A DNA stretch of 64,000 nt from Homoserinimonas sedimenticola (GTDB taxonomy: Bacteria; Actinomycetota; Actinomycetes; Actinomycetales; Microbacteriaceae). Location of the stretch: positions 1,512,326 through 1,576,325 of the forward strand of contig NZ_JAPELL010000001.1 in assembly GCF_026094475.1 (NCBI RefSeq), written 5' to 3'. Both the position numbers and the translations under genes were made by a program. Of the stretch, positions 27,694-37,656 are shown one piece after another. The notes beneath the pieces are model-generated. The model had not been told where the DNA came from. It saw only the letters and a list, made by a program, of their open reading frames with translations, and made no database searches. The stretch's first letter is position 1. Each line of letters opens with the position of its first letter.

Positions 27694-28722
27694 ATGCGCG
27701 GCCCGCGGGGTCGCGCACGGTACGCGCTCGGCCTCGCTGCGACGGCGGCCGCGCTCGTCGTCGTCGCCGCCGTCGCGGTGACGATCGGGCCCGCCGACAT
27801 CAGGGTGAGTGATGTCGTCGCAAGTGTGGCTGGGCACCTCGGCCTCCCCGCAGCAGAGCTCTCGCCCCTCACCGACTCGATCGTGTGGCAGCTGCGCCTG
27901 CCGCGCGTGCTCACGGCGGCGGCGGTCGGGGCGGGCCTCGCGCTGAGCGGCGCCGTCATGCAGAGCGTCACCCGCAACCCTCTCGCCGACCCCTACCTGC
28001 TCGGCCTCTCCTCGGGCGCCTCCCTCGGGGCGGTCGCCGTGCTGCTGCTCGGGCTGGGCGTCGTGCTGCCGCTCGCCGCCTTCCTCGGGGCCCTTGCGGC
28101 GCTCGTCGCGTCACTCGCCATCGCGAGGGCGGGCGGCGCCATCACGCCCGGTCGCGCCGTGCTCGCAGGGCTCGCGATCGCCCAGCTGGCGGGGGCCGCG
28201 ACATCCTTCGTGATCTTCTGGTCGGCCAAGGGCGACTCCTACCGCGAGATCCTCAACTGGCTACTCGGCTCCCTCGCGGGCAGCGACTGGTCGACCGCCG
28301 CGATCTCGGCGAGTGCCCTCGCGGTCGTCGGCACCGCCATCCTGCTCGCCGCACCCCGCCTCGACGCCTTCACCTTCGGCGATACGGCCGCCGCCTCGCT
28401 CGGCATCGACGTCTCCGCGACCCGCTGGACCCTGCTCACGGGCGTCGCGCTCCTGACGGGGGCGATGGTCGCCGTGAGCGGGGCGATCGGCTTCGTCGGC
28501 CTCGTGCTGCCCCACGTCGTGCGCAGCATCAGCGGGCCGACCCATCGACGGATGCTTCCCCTCGCCGCCCTCGCGGGTGCCCTCTTCCTCGTGGTCGCCG
28601 ATACCCTCGCCCGCACAGTTTTCGACCCGCGCGAGCTGCCCGTCGGCATCATCACCGCCGTCATCGGGGTGCCCGTCTTCGTCGCGCTCTTCACCCGGCG
28701 TAGGGGGGCGTCGTGGGGGTAG
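27694..28722 (+). CDS. Proposed F420-0 ABC transporter, permease (FecCD/BtuC family)
   Basis: 342 residues with about nine or ten helices. Family landmarks: RLPRVLTAAAVGAGLALSGAV near 68-88, NPLADPYLLGLSSGASLGA (about 93-112), the coupling-helix region GDTAAASLGIDVSATRW and the GFVGLVLPHVVRSISGP block (about 268-284) that contacts the ATPase. TIGR03869-type in context. The stop lies 10 bases inside the next gene. Works with the lipoprotein upstream and ATPase downstream. Confidence 0.83.
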   Translation: MRGPRGRARYALGLAATAAALVVVAAVAVTIGPADIRVSDVVASVAGHLGLPAAELSPLTDSIVWQLRLPRVLTAAAVGAGLALSGAVMQSVTRNPLADPYLLGLSSGASLGAVAVLLLGLGVVLPLAAFLGALAALVASLAIARAGGAITPGRAVLAGLAIAQLAGAATSFVIFWSAKGDSYREILNWLLGSLAGSDWSTAAISASALAVVGTAILLAAPRLDAFTFGDTAAASLGIDVSATRWTLLTGVALLTGAMVAVSGAIGFVGLVLPHVVRSISGPTHRRMLPLAALAGALFLVVADTLARTVFDPRELPVGIITAVIGVPVFVALFTRRRGASWG

Positions 28723-29477
28723 AGATCGCAGGTGTCTCGCTGTCGATCGGCGGCGCCCCGATCCTGCGGGAGGTGACGGCCGCTGCACCTACCGGGCAGG
28801 TTACAGGCCTGTTGGGCCCCAATGGGGCCGGCAAGTCGAGCCTGCTCCGGCTCGTCGGCGGCATCGCGGAACCCGATTCGGGGCGCATCCTGCTCGACGG
28901 TGTCGACCTCGCGGGGCTCCCGCGTCGCGAGCGCGCTCGACGCATCGCCCTGCTGGAGCAGAACGCCGCACCCTCCGTCGACCTCACAGTGCGGGAGGTC
29001 GTGCTGCTGGGCCGCATCCCCCACCGTCGGGGGCTGCTCGGGTCCTTCAGCGGCGAGGGCGACCATGAGGCTGCGGATGCCGCCCTGCATGCGGCGGGCG
29101 CCCTCGAGCTTGCGGACCGTCGCTGGCACAGCCTCAGTGGCGGCCAGCAGCAGCGCGTGCAGGTCGCCCGGGCGCTCGCCCAGCGACCCGAGGTGCTCCT
29201 GCTCGACGAGCCCACCAACCACCTGGACGTGCACGCCCAGCTCTCGCTGCTGCGCCGGGTGCGGGGCCTCGGGGTCACCTCGATCATGGCGCTCCACGAT
29301 CTCTCCCTCGCGGCAGCCCACTGCGATCACATCCTCCTGCTGGCCGACGGATGCCTCGTCGCCTCCGGCCCGCCCGCCGAGGTACTCCGTCCCGACACGA
29401 TCGGCGCCGTGTACCGCGTGGACTGTGACGTGCTCGCACACCCGCGCACGGGGCATCCGGTCATCGTCTTCTCCTAG
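28713..29477 (+). CDS. Proposed F420-0 ABC transporter, ATP-binding protein
   Basis: 254 residues. Walker A GPNGAGKSS (near 35-43), signature SLSGGQQQRVQVARAL (near 140), Walker B EVLLLDEPTNHLD and the switch His in MALHDLSL. FepC/BtuD subfamily. The GTG start overlaps the permease end by 10 bases. The three genes form a closed operon that ends about 60 bp before a DUF421 gene with its own promoter-like sequence. Confidence 0.9.
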   Translation: MGVEIAGVSLSIGGAPILREVTAAAPTGQVTGLLGPNGAGKSSLLRLVGGIAEPDSGRILLDGVDLAGLPRRERARRIALLEQNAAPSVDLTVREVVLLGRIPHRRGLLGSFSGEGDHEAADAALHAAGALELADRRWHSLSGGQQQRVQVARALAQRPEVLLLDEPTNHLDVHAQLSLLRRVRGLGVTSIMALHDLSLAAAHCDHILLLADGCLVASGPPAEVLRPDTIGAVYRVDCDVLAHPRTGHPVIVFS

Positions 29478-29540
29478 GTCCGCGTGCTCTCCTAGGTCCG
29501 CGTTCTCGCAGTTCGCAGGCACCCGTGGTACCCCGGAGGC

Positions 29541-30047
29541 ATGTGGTACGACGGACTGGCCGACATCACCCGAACCCTGCTCGTGGGCGCCGCCGCCTTC
29601 GCCGGGCTCATCCTTGTGCTGCGCCTCACGGGCAAACGCACCCTGAGTCAGCTGAACGCGTTCGACTTCATCGTCACGGTCGCTCTCGGTTCGACCCTCG
29701 CGACGATCCTGCTCAGCAAGGATGTCTCGTGGGTCGAGGGAATGACGGCCTTCCTGCTGCTCGCTGGCGTGCAGTTCGCGATCGCGCTGGTCTCCGCCCT
29801 CTGGCCGCCCGTGCGGGGCTTCTTCACGGCGACCCCCGTGCTGCTGCTGCGCGACGGCGAGTACCGTGACGATGCGCTGCGACGCAATCGACTCACGCGC
29901 TCCGAGGTGATGCAGGCTATCCGCGGGTCAGGGTCGGGCGACATCCATTCCGTCGCTGCCGTCGTCTTGGAGACCAACGGCAAGCTGAGCGTCATTCCCG
30001 CGTCGAAGCTTGGCGACGGCTCCGCCCTCCAGGGCGTGAAGGGTTGA
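29541..30047 (+). CDS. DUF421 (YetF-like) membrane protein
   Basis: 168 residues. Three N-terminal helices (about 8-28, 40-58, 62-82) contain the DUF421 pattern RLTGKRTLSQLNAFDFIVTVALGSTLA; the cytoplasmic half is the beta-rich YetF domain with LLRDGEYRDDALRRNRLTRSEVMQAIR and VLETNGKLSVIP. Function unknown; members occur in spore-formers and actinobacteria. TACCCC lies 6 bases before the ATG. Confidence 0.85.
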   Translation: MWYDGLADITRTLLVGAAAFAGLILVLRLTGKRTLSQLNAFDFIVTVALGSTLATILLSKDVSWVEGMTAFLLLAGVQFAIALVSALWPPVRGFFTATPVLLLRDGEYRDDALRRNRLTRSEVMQAIRGSGSGDIHSVAAVVLETNGKLSVIPASKLGDGSALQGVKG

Positions 30048-30082
30048 GCGAACTCTCGGGTGGCGGGGGCAGCATCCGAAGC

Positions 30083-30517
30083 ATGAAGCATGACGGACCC
30101 GATGACGCTCACACCCGCCCGGATGGACTCGACGATGCGACGGTCGCCGCGCTCGGCAAGCTTTCGGAGGCCCTCGAGGCGGTCGAGCATGCCCGCGGGC
30201 TGCTCTATGGCTTCCACCGCCTGACCGGCACTGCCGATCTGCATCTCGGCGACGCCGTCGACGCTCTGCGCGAGGCGGGCCACGGTGAGCTGGCCGAGCG
30301 CATCGAGCGCGACATCCTGGGCCGCAACGTCATCCAGGGGCGCTGGACGTTCCAGATCGTCGAGGACTACGACGACAACTACTATTCCGCGTTCAAGGAG
30401 GCGGAGAGGGATGCTCGTGAGCAGCTCGCGGGCGGGCGTCGCCACCTCTTCGAAGCCGAGATGAAGGAGGATCGCCGCACGCACGGGTGGCCGCACCACG
30501 AGGCGAGGCCGGAGTAG
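30083..30517 (+). CDS. Conserved-looking hypothetical protein
   Basis: 144 residues from the ATG at 30083; the frame opens at 30044 overlapping the DUF421 stop. Soluble, acidic and helical: a central helix pair LGKLSEALEAVEHARGLLYGFHRLTG and DAVDALREAGHGELAERIERDILGRNVI, then RWTFQIVEDYDDNYY and a charged C-terminal helix with KEAERDAREQLAGGRRHLFEAE. No family or catalytic motif was recognised. It is followed by a tandem repeat and the palindromic element. Confidence 0.7.
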   Translation: MKHDGPDDAHTRPDGLDDATVAALGKLSEALEAVEHARGLLYGFHRLTGTADLHLGDAVDALREAGHGELAERIERDILGRNVIQGRWTFQIVEDYDDNYYSAFKEAERDAREQLAGGRRHLFEAEMKEDRRTHGWPHHEARPE

Positions 30518-30545
30518 CGAGATACAGCGTGTGCGGCGCGGCGCA

Positions 30546-30590
30546 GCATCCACACCCCGCGGCATCCACACCCCGCGGCATCCACACCCC
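30546..30590. repeat. Tandem 16-bp repeat, three copies
   Basis: GCATCCACACCCCGCG repeated at 30546, 30562 and 30578 (the last incomplete), directly before palindromic element copy 2. Each unit starts with the abundant hexamer GCATCC. Confidence 0.8.
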
Positions 30591-30596
30591 ATCAGC

Positions 30597-30654
30597 GCGG
30601 TGTTTTCTGCTCAGCGCGGGCGCAGAAACCGGCGCGCTGAGCAGAAAACACCGC
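30597..30654 (+). repeat. Palindromic repeat element, copy 2 of 5
   Basis: The most perfect copy: 22-base arms 30597-30618 and 30633-30654 are fully complementary around a 14-base loop. The left arm starts GCGGTGTTTTCTGCTC; the element is followed by ACTGTTG, as in copies 3 and 5. It lies 23 bp beyond the 3' end of the ddn-like gene, and copy 3 lies beyond its 5' end. Confidence 0.88.
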
Positions 30655-30677
30655 ACTGTTGACGCGGAGTCGACCGA

Positions 30678-31118
30678 CTAGACGCGACGGGCCACGAACA
30701 CCGGGATCTGTCGCTCGGTCTTCTCCTGGTATTCGGCGTAGGGCGGGTAGGCGGCGACTGCGCGCTCCCACCACGCCTCGCGCTCCTCACCCTCGACGAT
30801 GCGCACCTCGTAGTCGGCGCGGTCGGGGCCGTCCTGCAGCTCGATGTGCGGCTCCTTCACAAGGTTGAAGTACCAGACCGGATGCTTCGGCGCGCCGCCC
30901 ATCGATGCGACGAGCGCATACTCCCCGTCGTGCTCCACCCGCATGAGGGCGGTCTTGCGCAGCTTGCCGGACTTCGCGCCGACGGACGTGACAATGACGA
31001 CCGGCATGTCGGTGTCGCCGAGGGTGGTGCCGCGCGTGCCGCCCGAGCTCTCATAGAGCTCCACCTGCTCGCGCGTGCGCTGAGATGTGCTGGGTTCGTA
31101 GTCTCCGCTCAGTGGCAT
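30678..31118 (-). CDS. Deazaflavin (F420)-dependent nitroreductase-family protein
   Basis: 146 residues. Split-barrel protein of the Ddn/Rv3547 group, which uses reduced F420 for hydride transfer to quinones or nitroaromatics. Family blocks: [49 protein letters not shown], then [34 protein letters not shown]. The [13 protein letters not shown] part contacts the F420 phosphate tail. The ATG at 31118 gives the standard N-terminus. The gene is bracketed by two palindromic elements. Confidence 0.9.
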   Translation of the reverse strand: MPLSGDYEPSTSQRTREQVELYESSGGTRGTTLGDTDMPVVIVTSVGAKSGKLRKTALMRVEHDGEYALVASMGGAPKHPVWYFNLVKEPHIELQDGPDRADYEVRIVEGEEREAWWERAVAAYPPYAEYQEKTERQIPVFVARRV

Positions 31119-31183
31119 GCAGTCGATAACAGCACGCGCGCCAGAGAATTCCCGGCAACACCTGTCCTGCCACCCGTCAGTTC

Positions 31184-31257
31184 CCAACAACGCGGCGTTT
31201 TCTGCTCAGCGCTACACCACAGAACACCGCGATGAGCAGAAAACACCGCACTGTTGG
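31184..31257 (+). repeat. Palindromic repeat element, copy 3 of 5
   Basis: 25-base arms (31184-31208 and 31233-31257) match at 22 positions, bounded by CCAACA/TGTTGG. The right half carries TGAGCAGAAAACACCGC and ACTGTTG as in copies 2 and 5. It lies between the 3' end of cofE and the 5' side of the ddn-like gene. Confidence 0.85.
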
Positions 31258-31270
31258 TGCCTGCGGCGGC

Positions 31271-32068
31271 TCACTCGTGGAGCGAGCCCGCTTGCGACGC
31301 AGCGCGTCCCGCCGCGAACCCCTCTTCATACCCCGCGGCCCGTGCTTCGGCTGTCCCGAGGCTGAACATGTCCGCCTCCCCCAGCCGCTGCAGCGCTCGC
31401 GCGCCCGGCGCGTCGAGCCCCGCGACATACCGCCCCAGCCCCCGCACGACCGCCACGGGCATCCCGCTCGTCTTGCCCTTCACTAGATCGGATGCCGCGG
31501 CGACCTCGTCCGCGATCGCGGCGGCGGTCACGGTCAGCGAGCGCCCCGCCGCATCCGTCGTCCCGCGCAGGTCCTCGAGCACGGTGACTCCCGCCGCGCC
31601 GATCGCGATGTCGGTCTGCCCCTGGCGCCACGGGCGGCCCGCCGTGTCGGTGATGACGACCCCGAGGCGCACCCCGGTCGCACGGCGGAGAGCCTCGCAG
31701 AGGGCGAGGGCCGAAGCATCCGGATCCTCAGGCAGCAGCAGCACGGTCCCCTCGTCGGTGTTGCTCGCGTCGACCCCGGCCGCCGCCATCACAAGCCCCT
31801 GCCGATTCTCGACGATGCGAGTCACGCCGCCCGGATGCTCACGCGAGGCGACCACGCGCACGGTCTCGTCCGTGATCGCCTGCTCGCGGTCGGCTGCGGC
31901 ACGAATCCGACCCTCGGCTTTCGAGACGATCTTGCTCGTGACCGAGAGGATGTCACCCTCCTCAAGCTCGACGCCCGCCTCGAGAATGAGCGCCGCAAGG
32001 TTCTCGCCCGGTCGCACCTCACCGATCCCCGACACCCCGAACACCGTCAATCCCGGCACGAGCCCCAT
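31271..32068 (-). CDS. cofE: Coenzyme F420-0:L-glutamate ligase
   Basis: 265 residues, the length of stand-alone archaeal-type CofE and without the nitroreductase-like C-terminal half of mycobacterial FbiB. GTP-dependent addition of gamma-linked glutamates to F420-0. Landmarks: [35 protein letters not shown], and the metal-binding [25 protein letters not shown] block, ending [10 protein letters not shown]. The start overlaps the LLM gene stop (ATGA). With the proposed F420-0 importer nearby and no other cof gene in view, it fits F420 salvage. Confidence 0.93.
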   Translation of the reverse strand: MGLVPGLTVFGVSGIGEVRPGENLAALILEAGVELEEGDILSVTSKIVSKAEGRIRAAADREQAITDETVRVVASREHPGGVTRIVENRQGLVMAAAGVDASNTDEGTVLLLPEDPDASALALCEALRRATGVRLGVVITDTAGRPWRQGQTDIAIGAAGVTVLEDLRGTTDAAGRSLTVTAAAIADEVAAASDLVKGKTSGMPVAVVRGLGRYVAGLDAPGARALQRLGEADMFSLGTAEARAAGYEEGFAAGRAASQAGSLHE

Positions 32069-33066
32069 CAGGCCACCAGCCCCGGCAGCACATCTCGGCC
32101 AAAGGTTTCCAGAAACTCACGCTGGTTGCGCCCAACATTGTGCAGGTGGATGCGCGTGAAACCGAGATCGAGGTGGCGCTGGATGTGCGCGCGATGCGCA
32201 TCGAGATCCGAGCTGACGAGCATCCGCCCCTCGAAGTGTTCGGGGCGCACCAGGCGGGTCAGCTGCTCGAACTCGTACGGCGAACGGATGTCCGCATGCG
32301 AGAACCGCAGCCCCGCCTGCGGCCACTCCCGCAGCGCGTTGGCCATCGCCTGCTCATCGGTCTCGGCCCAGCTCACGTGCAGGCGCAGCACACGGGGGGC
32401 GGATGCCGCGTCCCGCCCGACCGCGCGAGCGCCCTCCTCGAAGCGGCGCAACAGCACCTCGAGTTTCTCGAGCGGCGCGTTCGTCGTGATGAGCCCGTCG
32501 GCAACGCGCCCCGCCCGCTTGGCCGTGACGGGACCCGAGGTCGCGACGAGCACCTGCGGGGGCACCTCCGGCATGGTCCAGAGCCGTGACGACTCCAGCC
32601 GGAAGTGGGTGCCCGAATGCTTCGTGTCACGACCCGAGGCCGATGCCGTGAACAGCTTCTGGATCACCTCGATCGCCTCGAACATGCGGTCGATGCGCTC
32701 GGGCGCCTCCGGCCAGTAACGCCCGACGACATGCTCGTTGAGGGCATCACCCGAACCGACGCCGAGCCAATGCCGGCCCGGATACATGGCGGCGAGGGTC
32801 GCAGATGCCTGGGCGACCACCGCAGGATGCATGCGAAACGTCGGCGCCGTCACCGGACCGAAGTCACCCGTCGTGCGCTCCCCGATCGCCGTCAGAACGC
32901 TCCACACGAAGGAGGACTCCCCCTGCGCGGGCACCCACGGCTGGAAGTGGTCCGCCGCGACCACCCCCGAGAAACCGTGAGACTCGGCGAGCGCCGCCAA
33001 CTCGACGGCCTCGCCGGGGGCGAACTGCTCAAGCATGGCGGCATAGCCGATCAGGGCACGGGTCAT
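32068..33066 (-). CDS. LLM-class F420-dependent oxidoreductase, G6PDH-like family
   Basis: 332 residues. Bacterial luciferase-like TIM barrel: [23 protein letters not shown] near the N-terminus and [20 protein letters not shown] near 95 are the Fgd-like family blocks (TIGR03557 type). It lacks the exact Fgd1 sugar-phosphate residues, so a different hydride donor or acceptor is likely. It overlaps cofE by three bases, evidence that it uses F420. CAGGAT lies 6 bases before the ATG. Confidence 0.87.
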   Translation of the reverse strand: MTRALIGYAAMLEQFAPGEAVELAALAESHGFSGVVAADHFQPWVPAQGESSFVWSVLTAIGERTTGDFGPVTAPTFRMHPAVVAQASATLAAMYPGRHWLGVGSGDALNEHVVGRYWPEAPERIDRMFEAIEVIQKLFTASASGRDTKHSGTHFRLESSRLWTMPEVPPQVLVATSGPVTAKRAGRVADGLITTNAPLEKLEVLLRRFEEGARAVGRDAASAPRVLRLHVSWAETDEQAMANALREWPQAGLRFSHADIRSPYEFEQLTRLVRPEHFEGRMLVSSDLDAHRAHIQRHLDLGFTRIHLHNVGRNQREFLETFGRDVLPGLVA

Positions 33067-33114
33067 ACGAGCATCCTGCCACCGCAGCGGCCGCTCGCCC
33101 CACGCGGGCGGGGC

Positions 33115-34914
33115 TTAGAACCAGGCGGGCTGCATGTCGAGCGTCGTGCGGTCCAGACTGTCGAGTAGGTCGAACTGCGCGTTCGTCTTGGGCAGTTCCC
33201 ACCCGAAGAAGAAGGATGCCGCGCGCCGCTTGCCCTCGTAGAAGTCGCCCTCCTTCTCGCCCGCCGCGAGCCGCTGCTCAAGCCAGAGCCACGCGACGAC
33301 AACGTGCCCCACGGCCTCCAGGTACACGGACGAGTTCGCGAGGGCGAGGGCCGGGTCGCCCTGCCCCCACAGGCGCTGGGTCGTCTCACGGATGCGCTCG
33401 ACGGAGGCCCGCAGCATCCGCCCCTGCTCTGCCGCATCACCGCCGACGGATGCTGCGCGCTCGACGGTCGCGAGCATCCGCCCCAGCAGCAGCTCGAGTG
33501 CGGCGCCGCCGTGCATCGTGACCTTGCGGCCCAGCAGGTCGAGGCCCTGCACACCATGGGACCCCTCGTGGATGGGGTTGAGGCGGTTGTCGCGGTAGAA
33601 CTGCTCCACGTCGAAGTCGCGCGTGTAGCCGTAACCGCCGTGTACCTGGATGGCGAGGTCGTTGGCGCGCAGCCCCCATTGCGACGGCCAGCTCTTGGTG
33701 ATGGGGGTGAGGATGTCGAGGAGGAGCGTCGCGTCGCGGCGCTCGGCGTCGTCGGTGGCCGTCCTCTCCTCGTCGACGAGCTTCGAGCTGTAGAGCACGA
33801 GCGCGAGCGCGCCCTCCACGTAGGCCTTCTGCTCGAGAAGCATGCGGCGCACGTCCGCGTGGCCGATGATCGCGATGGGTGGGGTCGCAGGGTCCTTCTC
33901 ACCGAGGGCGCGCCCCTGGCGGCGCACCTTCGCGTAGTCGACCGCCTGGCGGTAGCCCGCATAGCCGAGGGCCGTCGCGAGTGCGCCGACGCCGATCCGC
34001 GCCTCATTCATCATGTGGAACATGTAGGTGAGACCCTGGTGCCGCTCCCCGAGGAGGTAGCCGACGGCGCCGGCCTTGCCGCCGGGGGTGAAGCGCCCCT
34101 CGCCGAAGTTCAGCAGCGTGTTGGTCGTGCCGCGGTTCCCCATCTTGTGGTTCAGACCGGCGAGGGTTACATCGTTGCGCTCGGCGGGGGCGCCGTCGGC
34201 ATCGTGCAGCCACTTGGGCACGATGAAGAGGGAGAGTCCCTTGACCCCGGCGGGAGCATCCGGCGTGCGGGCGAGCACAAGGTGCACGATGTTCTCGCCC
34301 AGCTCGTGGTCGCCGCCCGAAATCCACATCTTGGTGCCCGTGAGGCGGTAGGTACCGTCCTCCTGCGGATGCCCCGTCGTCGTGAGGTCGCCGAGGGAGG
34401 AGCCGGCGTCGGGCTCCGAGAGCGCCATGGTGCCGAAGTAGCGCCCCTCGATCACCGGCACCGCCCACTCCGCCACCTGTTCGGGAGTGCCGTGAGCAGC
34501 GAGCAGGTTGGCGTTGGCGAAGGCGAGGAGCGGGTAGGAGGAGGTTGCCGCGTTGGCCGCCTGCAGCCATGTCATGCACGCCCGCGCAACCGTGATCGGC
34601 AGCTGCATCCCGCCCAGCTCCTCGTCGAAGGATGCCGCGACCAGCCCCGCCTCGGCGAGCACCTGCAGTGCCGCGCCGATCTCGGGGATCAGCACGACCC
34701 TGCCTTCCTCGTCCATATAGGGCTCGGTCTGGTCGCCCGCCTTGTTGTGCGTCGCGAAGTGCTTCGTCGCGATCTCGGCACTCAACTCCAGCACCGCATC
34801 GAAGGTCTCACGCGAGTGCTCGGCGAAGCGCTCCCGCTGCGTGAGGGACTCGATGTCGAGCCACTCGTAGAGCAGGAACTCGAGGTCGCGGCGCGACAGG
34901 GCGGGGGTGGTCAC
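33115..34914 (-). CDS. Acyl-CoA dehydrogenase (long form)
   Basis: 599 residues. FAD enzyme of fatty acyl-CoA beta-oxidation, long type (about 600 residues, like FadE5). Blocks: FGTMALSEPDAGSSLGDLTTT and KMWISGGDHELGENIVHLVLAR (FAD and substrate binding), the NEARIGVGALATALGYAGYRQAVDYAK helix, and HGGYGYTRDFDVEQFYRDNR near 420. GTG at 34914 has AGGGAG 8 bases upstream. It ends a minus-strand operon of etfB, etfA and a cytochrome b gene. Confidence 0.92.
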   Translation of the reverse strand: MTTPALSRRDLEFLLYEWLDIESLTQRERFAEHSRETFDAVLELSAEIATKHFATHNKAGDQTEPYMDEEGRVVLIPEIGAALQVLAEAGLVAASFDEELGGMQLPITVARACMTWLQAANAATSSYPLLAFANANLLAAHGTPEQVAEWAVPVIEGRYFGTMALSEPDAGSSLGDLTTTGHPQEDGTYRLTGTKMWISGGDHELGENIVHLVLARTPDAPAGVKGLSLFIVPKWLHDADGAPAERNDVTLAGLNHKMGNRGTTNTLLNFGEGRFTPGGKAGAVGYLLGERHQGLTYMFHMMNEARIGVGALATALGYAGYRQAVDYAKVRRQGRALGEKDPATPPIAIIGHADVRRMLLEQKAYVEGALALVLYSSKLVDEERTATDDAERRDATLLLDILTPITKSWPSQWGLRANDLAIQVHGGYGYTRDFDVEQFYRDNRLNPIHEGSHGVQGLDLLGRKVTMHGGAALELLLGRMLATVERAASVGGDAAEQGRMLRASVERIRETTQRLWGQGDPALALANSSVYLEAVGHVVVAWLWLEQRLAAGEKEGDFYEGKRRAASFFFGWELPKTNAQFDLLDSLDRTTLDMQPAWF

Positions 34915-34952
34915 GGATGCTGCTCCCTTGCAGTCTCGTTCGGGGCGGGTCG

Positions 34953-35888
34953 CTACTTCGAGACGGTGCCCATGAGCGACGCGATGGGGCGCAGGAAGAT
35001 CGGCCGCGCGAGGATCCACAGCACCGCCATGACGACGATCGACCCGATGAAGAACCAGAAGCCGACCCAGCTGTCGTCGTCGCGCGCCCCATACATGTGG
35101 TTGAGGTTGCGCAGCGCCCCCGTCGTGAGCACGAGCGTGATGTGCACGATGATGAACGCGACGAAGTAGAGCATGACGGGGAAGTGGATGGCGCGCGCGA
35201 CCTCGACCGGGTAGATCTTGTTGATCGCGGCATCCTTGGGCCAGGCGCCGGACATGCGGATGCCCGTGGCGATCGCCAGCGGCGTCGCGATGAAGATCGT
35301 GACGAAGTAGGCGATGAGCTGGAGGCTGTTGTAGTTGACCCAGCCGTTCTCGTGCGGCCAGTTCAGGGAGGCGTACTGCAGCCCCGCCGAGAGGGCGTTG
35401 GGGATGTGCTCCCACGTCGTCGGCACGACGCGCAGCCACTGGCCCGTGACGAAGAGCAGCACGAAGAACACGAGACCGTTGAGGATCCAGAGCGCGTCGA
35501 GCGTGAGGTGCAGCCACAGGTCGAGACTGATCTTGGTGGGCTTTCCCTTCGTGCGAATGAGGCCCTTGTTGTTGCGGGTCCAGTGCGCGGCAGGCCGCTG
35601 TGTCGTGCGCACCTGCCACCCCGTGCGGATGATCAGCAGGATCAGCAGCGAATTGAGGAAGTGCGACCAGTTGAGCCACGCGGGGAAGCCGACGGGCGTG
35701 CCCTCGGGCGGGGGCACCTCACCGGGGTAGTCGTTCAAGAACGACTGCACCTCGGGGAGGGTGCGCAGCCACTGTGCGCCGAGGACGACGAGCGCGAGCA
35801 CGACGATCGCGGCCGGCACGATCCACACGAGCGGGAACCACCGGCTGCGGCCCGCCGACTTCTTCTTGGAGGAGGTGCTGGTGCTCAC
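34953..35888 (-). CDS. Membrane cytochrome b (Ni-hydrogenase/formate-dehydrogenase type)
   Basis: 311 residues with five predicted helices. Histidines suited as haem b ligands lie in [14 protein letters not shown] (about 75), [14 protein letters not shown] (about 127), and [21 protein letters not shown] (about 237 and 251). Such subunits pass electrons between a soluble dehydrogenase and the quinone pool. It lies between ETF and acyl-CoA dehydrogenase genes with a 4-base overlap to etfA, so a likely job is linking ETF to menaquinone in place of an ETF-quinone oxidoreductase, none of which is nearby. Confidence 0.85.
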   Translation of the reverse strand: MSTSTSSKKKSAGRSRWFPLVWIVPAAIVVLALVVLGAQWLRTLPEVQSFLNDYPGEVPPPEGTPVGFPAWLNWSHFLNSLLILLIIRTGWQVRTTQRPAAHWTRNNKGLIRTKGKPTKISLDLWLHLTLDALWILNGLVFFVLLFVTGQWLRVVPTTWEHIPNALSAGLQYASLNWPHENGWVNYNSLQLIAYFVTIFIATPLAIATGIRMSGAWPKDAAINKIYPVEVARAIHFPVMLYFVAFIIVHITLVLTTGALRNLNHMYGARDDDSWVGFWFFIGSIVVMAVLWILARPIFLRPIASLMGTVSK

Positions 35889-36862
35889 TTCTGGCGAGCC
35901 TCGAGCTCTTCGATCACCTTGGGGACGATCTCGAAGAGGTCACCCACGATGCCGAAGTCGGCGATCTCGAAGATGGGCGAGTCTTCGTCCTTGTTGATCG
36001 CGACGATCGTCTTGGCCGTCTGCATGCCGGCGCGGTGCTGGATCGCGCCCGAGATGCCGAGGGCCACGTAGAGCTGCGGCGCGACCGTGATGCCGGTCTG
36101 CCCCACCTGGTAGGAGTGCGGCACATAGCCGGCGTCGACGGCGGCGCGGGATGCGCCGACGGCAGCACCGAGCGCATCGGCGAGCTGCTCGACGAGCACG
36201 AAGTTCTCCTTGGAGCCCAGGCCGCGGCCACCCGAGACGACCTTCTGCGCGCCGCGCAGCTCGGGCCGCGTCGAGGTCACCTGCTCGTCGTTGACCGCGT
36301 CGATCACGGCCGAGACCGCGGTGTCGACATCGACGCTCGCCTTCTGCGGGGTCGCGGATGCCGCGGGCGCTTCGCCGTCAACGGAGCCGAGTCGCAGCGT
36401 GACGATGGGCAGCCCGCCCTCGACCGTTGCCTCAACCGTGTAGGCACCGCCGAAGACGGAGTGGGTCGCAACCACCCGGTCGCCGTCGGCGCGCACGCCG
36501 ACCGCATCCACGAGCAGCGCGCCCTTGGTGCGGACAGCGAGGCGCCCCGCGACCTCGCGCCCGTCGGGCGAGTGGGCGGCGAGCACGGCGGCAGGCTGCA
36601 GCTCCGCGACGGCGGACGCGAGCGCCGCGACCTGGGCCGACGCGACCGTCGTAGTGGCGGCATCCGCCTCGACGATGTAGACCTGCTCGGCGCCGAGCTG
36701 ACCGAGCTGCTCGACGAGCCCGTCGCCCGTGCCGGGCGCGACCGCGACGACCGCCACGGGGGTGCCGAGGTCGCTGGCTGCCTTGAGCAGCATGGGGGCG
36801 GAACCGCGGATCTCGCCCGTGGTGGAGACCTCGATGAACGCGAGGATGTTCGACATCTTCAT
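35885..36862 (-). CDS. etfA: Electron transfer flavoprotein, alpha subunit
   Basis: 325 residues. N-terminal alpha/beta domain ([24 protein letters not shown]) and C-terminal FAD domain with the ETF-alpha signature: [73 protein letters not shown]. This receives electrons from acyl-CoA dehydrogenases. It overlaps etfB by four bases upstream and the cytochrome b gene by four downstream. Confidence 0.95.
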   Translation of the reverse strand: MKMSNILAFIEVSTTGEIRGSAPMLLKAASDLGTPVAVVAVAPGTGDGLVEQLGQLGAEQVYIVEADAATTTVASAQVAALASAVAELQPAAVLAAHSPDGREVAGRLAVRTKGALLVDAVGVRADGDRVVATHSVFGGAYTVEATVEGGLPIVTLRLGSVDGEAPAASATPQKASVDVDTAVSAVIDAVNDEQVTSTRPELRGAQKVVSGGRGLGSKENFVLVEQLADALGAAVGASRAAVDAGYVPHSYQVGQTGITVAPQLYVALGISGAIQHRAGMQTAKTIVAINKDEDSPIFEIADFGIVGDLFEIVPKVIEELEARQK

Positions 36863-37656
36863 ACTCCTTTGGCTGATCCGGCTGAGATGAGGCGCTGGCT
36901 GGCGAGGAACTCGACGAGCTCGGCGGCGGCGTTGCCCTCGTCGACGACCTTGCGGCCGCCCTCACGCGGGGGACGTTCGGCGGTGCTGACGATGACGGAA
37001 CGAGCGAGCTCGGGGAAGCTCGGGTCGACCCCGAGGTCTGCGAGGGACACGACCGTGAGCGGCTTGCGCTTGGCCGTCATGATGCCCTTGAAGTTGGGGA
37101 ACCGGGCCTCGTCGGCGCTCTCCGTGATGGAGACGATCGCGGGGAGCGGGGCGTGGACCGTGCGGCTGCCCGACTCGGTGGCCTGCGAGCCGCTCACGGC
37201 GGCTCCGATCTCGAGTCCGTCGACGGCGGCGAGGTGGGAGAGGCCCAGGTGCTCCGCGATCATGGCGGGCACGACGCCGCCGCGCCCGTCGGTCGTCGCG
37301 TCGCCCGCGATCACGAGGTCGACATCGCCGATGTGGCGGATGGCGGCGGCGAGAGTCGTCGCGGTCCAGCCGATGTCGGACGCGACGAGGGCGTCGTCGA
37401 GCACGTGGAATGCAGCATCCGCACCCATCGAGAGCGCCTTGCGCAGGGCATCCTTCGCCTCGGCGGGCCCCATCGAGAGCACAACGACCTCGGTGGCCTT
37501 GTCGGAGTCCTTGCGCTGCAGCGCGACCTCGAGGGCGCGCTCGCTGATCTCGTCGATGATGGCATCGCTGGCGTCACGGTCGACCAGACCCTCCGACGTC
37601 AGCTTGCGCTCCCCGTAGGTGTCAGGCACCTGCTTGATGAGCACGACAATCTTCAC
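36859..37656 (-). CDS. etfB: Electron transfer flavoprotein, beta subunit
   Basis: 265 residues. Starts [20 protein letters not shown] and carries the beta-subunit block [41 protein letters not shown], which binds AMP in housekeeping ETF. The GTG at 37656 has AGGAG 7 bases upstream; the frame upstream of it is not family-like. First gene of the etfB-etfA-cytb-acyl-CoA dehydrogenase unit, possibly extending to the LLM and cofE genes on the same strand. Confidence 0.94.
   Translation of the reverse strand: MKIVVLIKQVPDTYGERKLTSEGLVDRDASDAIIDEISERALEVALQRKDSDKATEVVVLSMGPAEAKDALRKALSMGADAAFHVLDDALVASDIGWTATTLAAAIRHIGDVDLVIAGDATTDGRGGVVPAMIAEHLGLSHLAAVDGLEIGAAVSGSQATESGSRTVHAPLPAIVSITESADEARFPNFKGIMTAKRKPLTVVSLADLGVDPSFPELARSVIVSTAERPPREGGRKVVDEGNAAAELVEFLASQRLISAGSAKGV

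Noticed and set aside
33115-35679. 854-codon acyl-CoA dehydrogenase with N-terminal extension
   Set aside because: The extra 255 codons are the shadow of the cytochrome b gene; GTG at 34914 has a good ribosome site and the family start.
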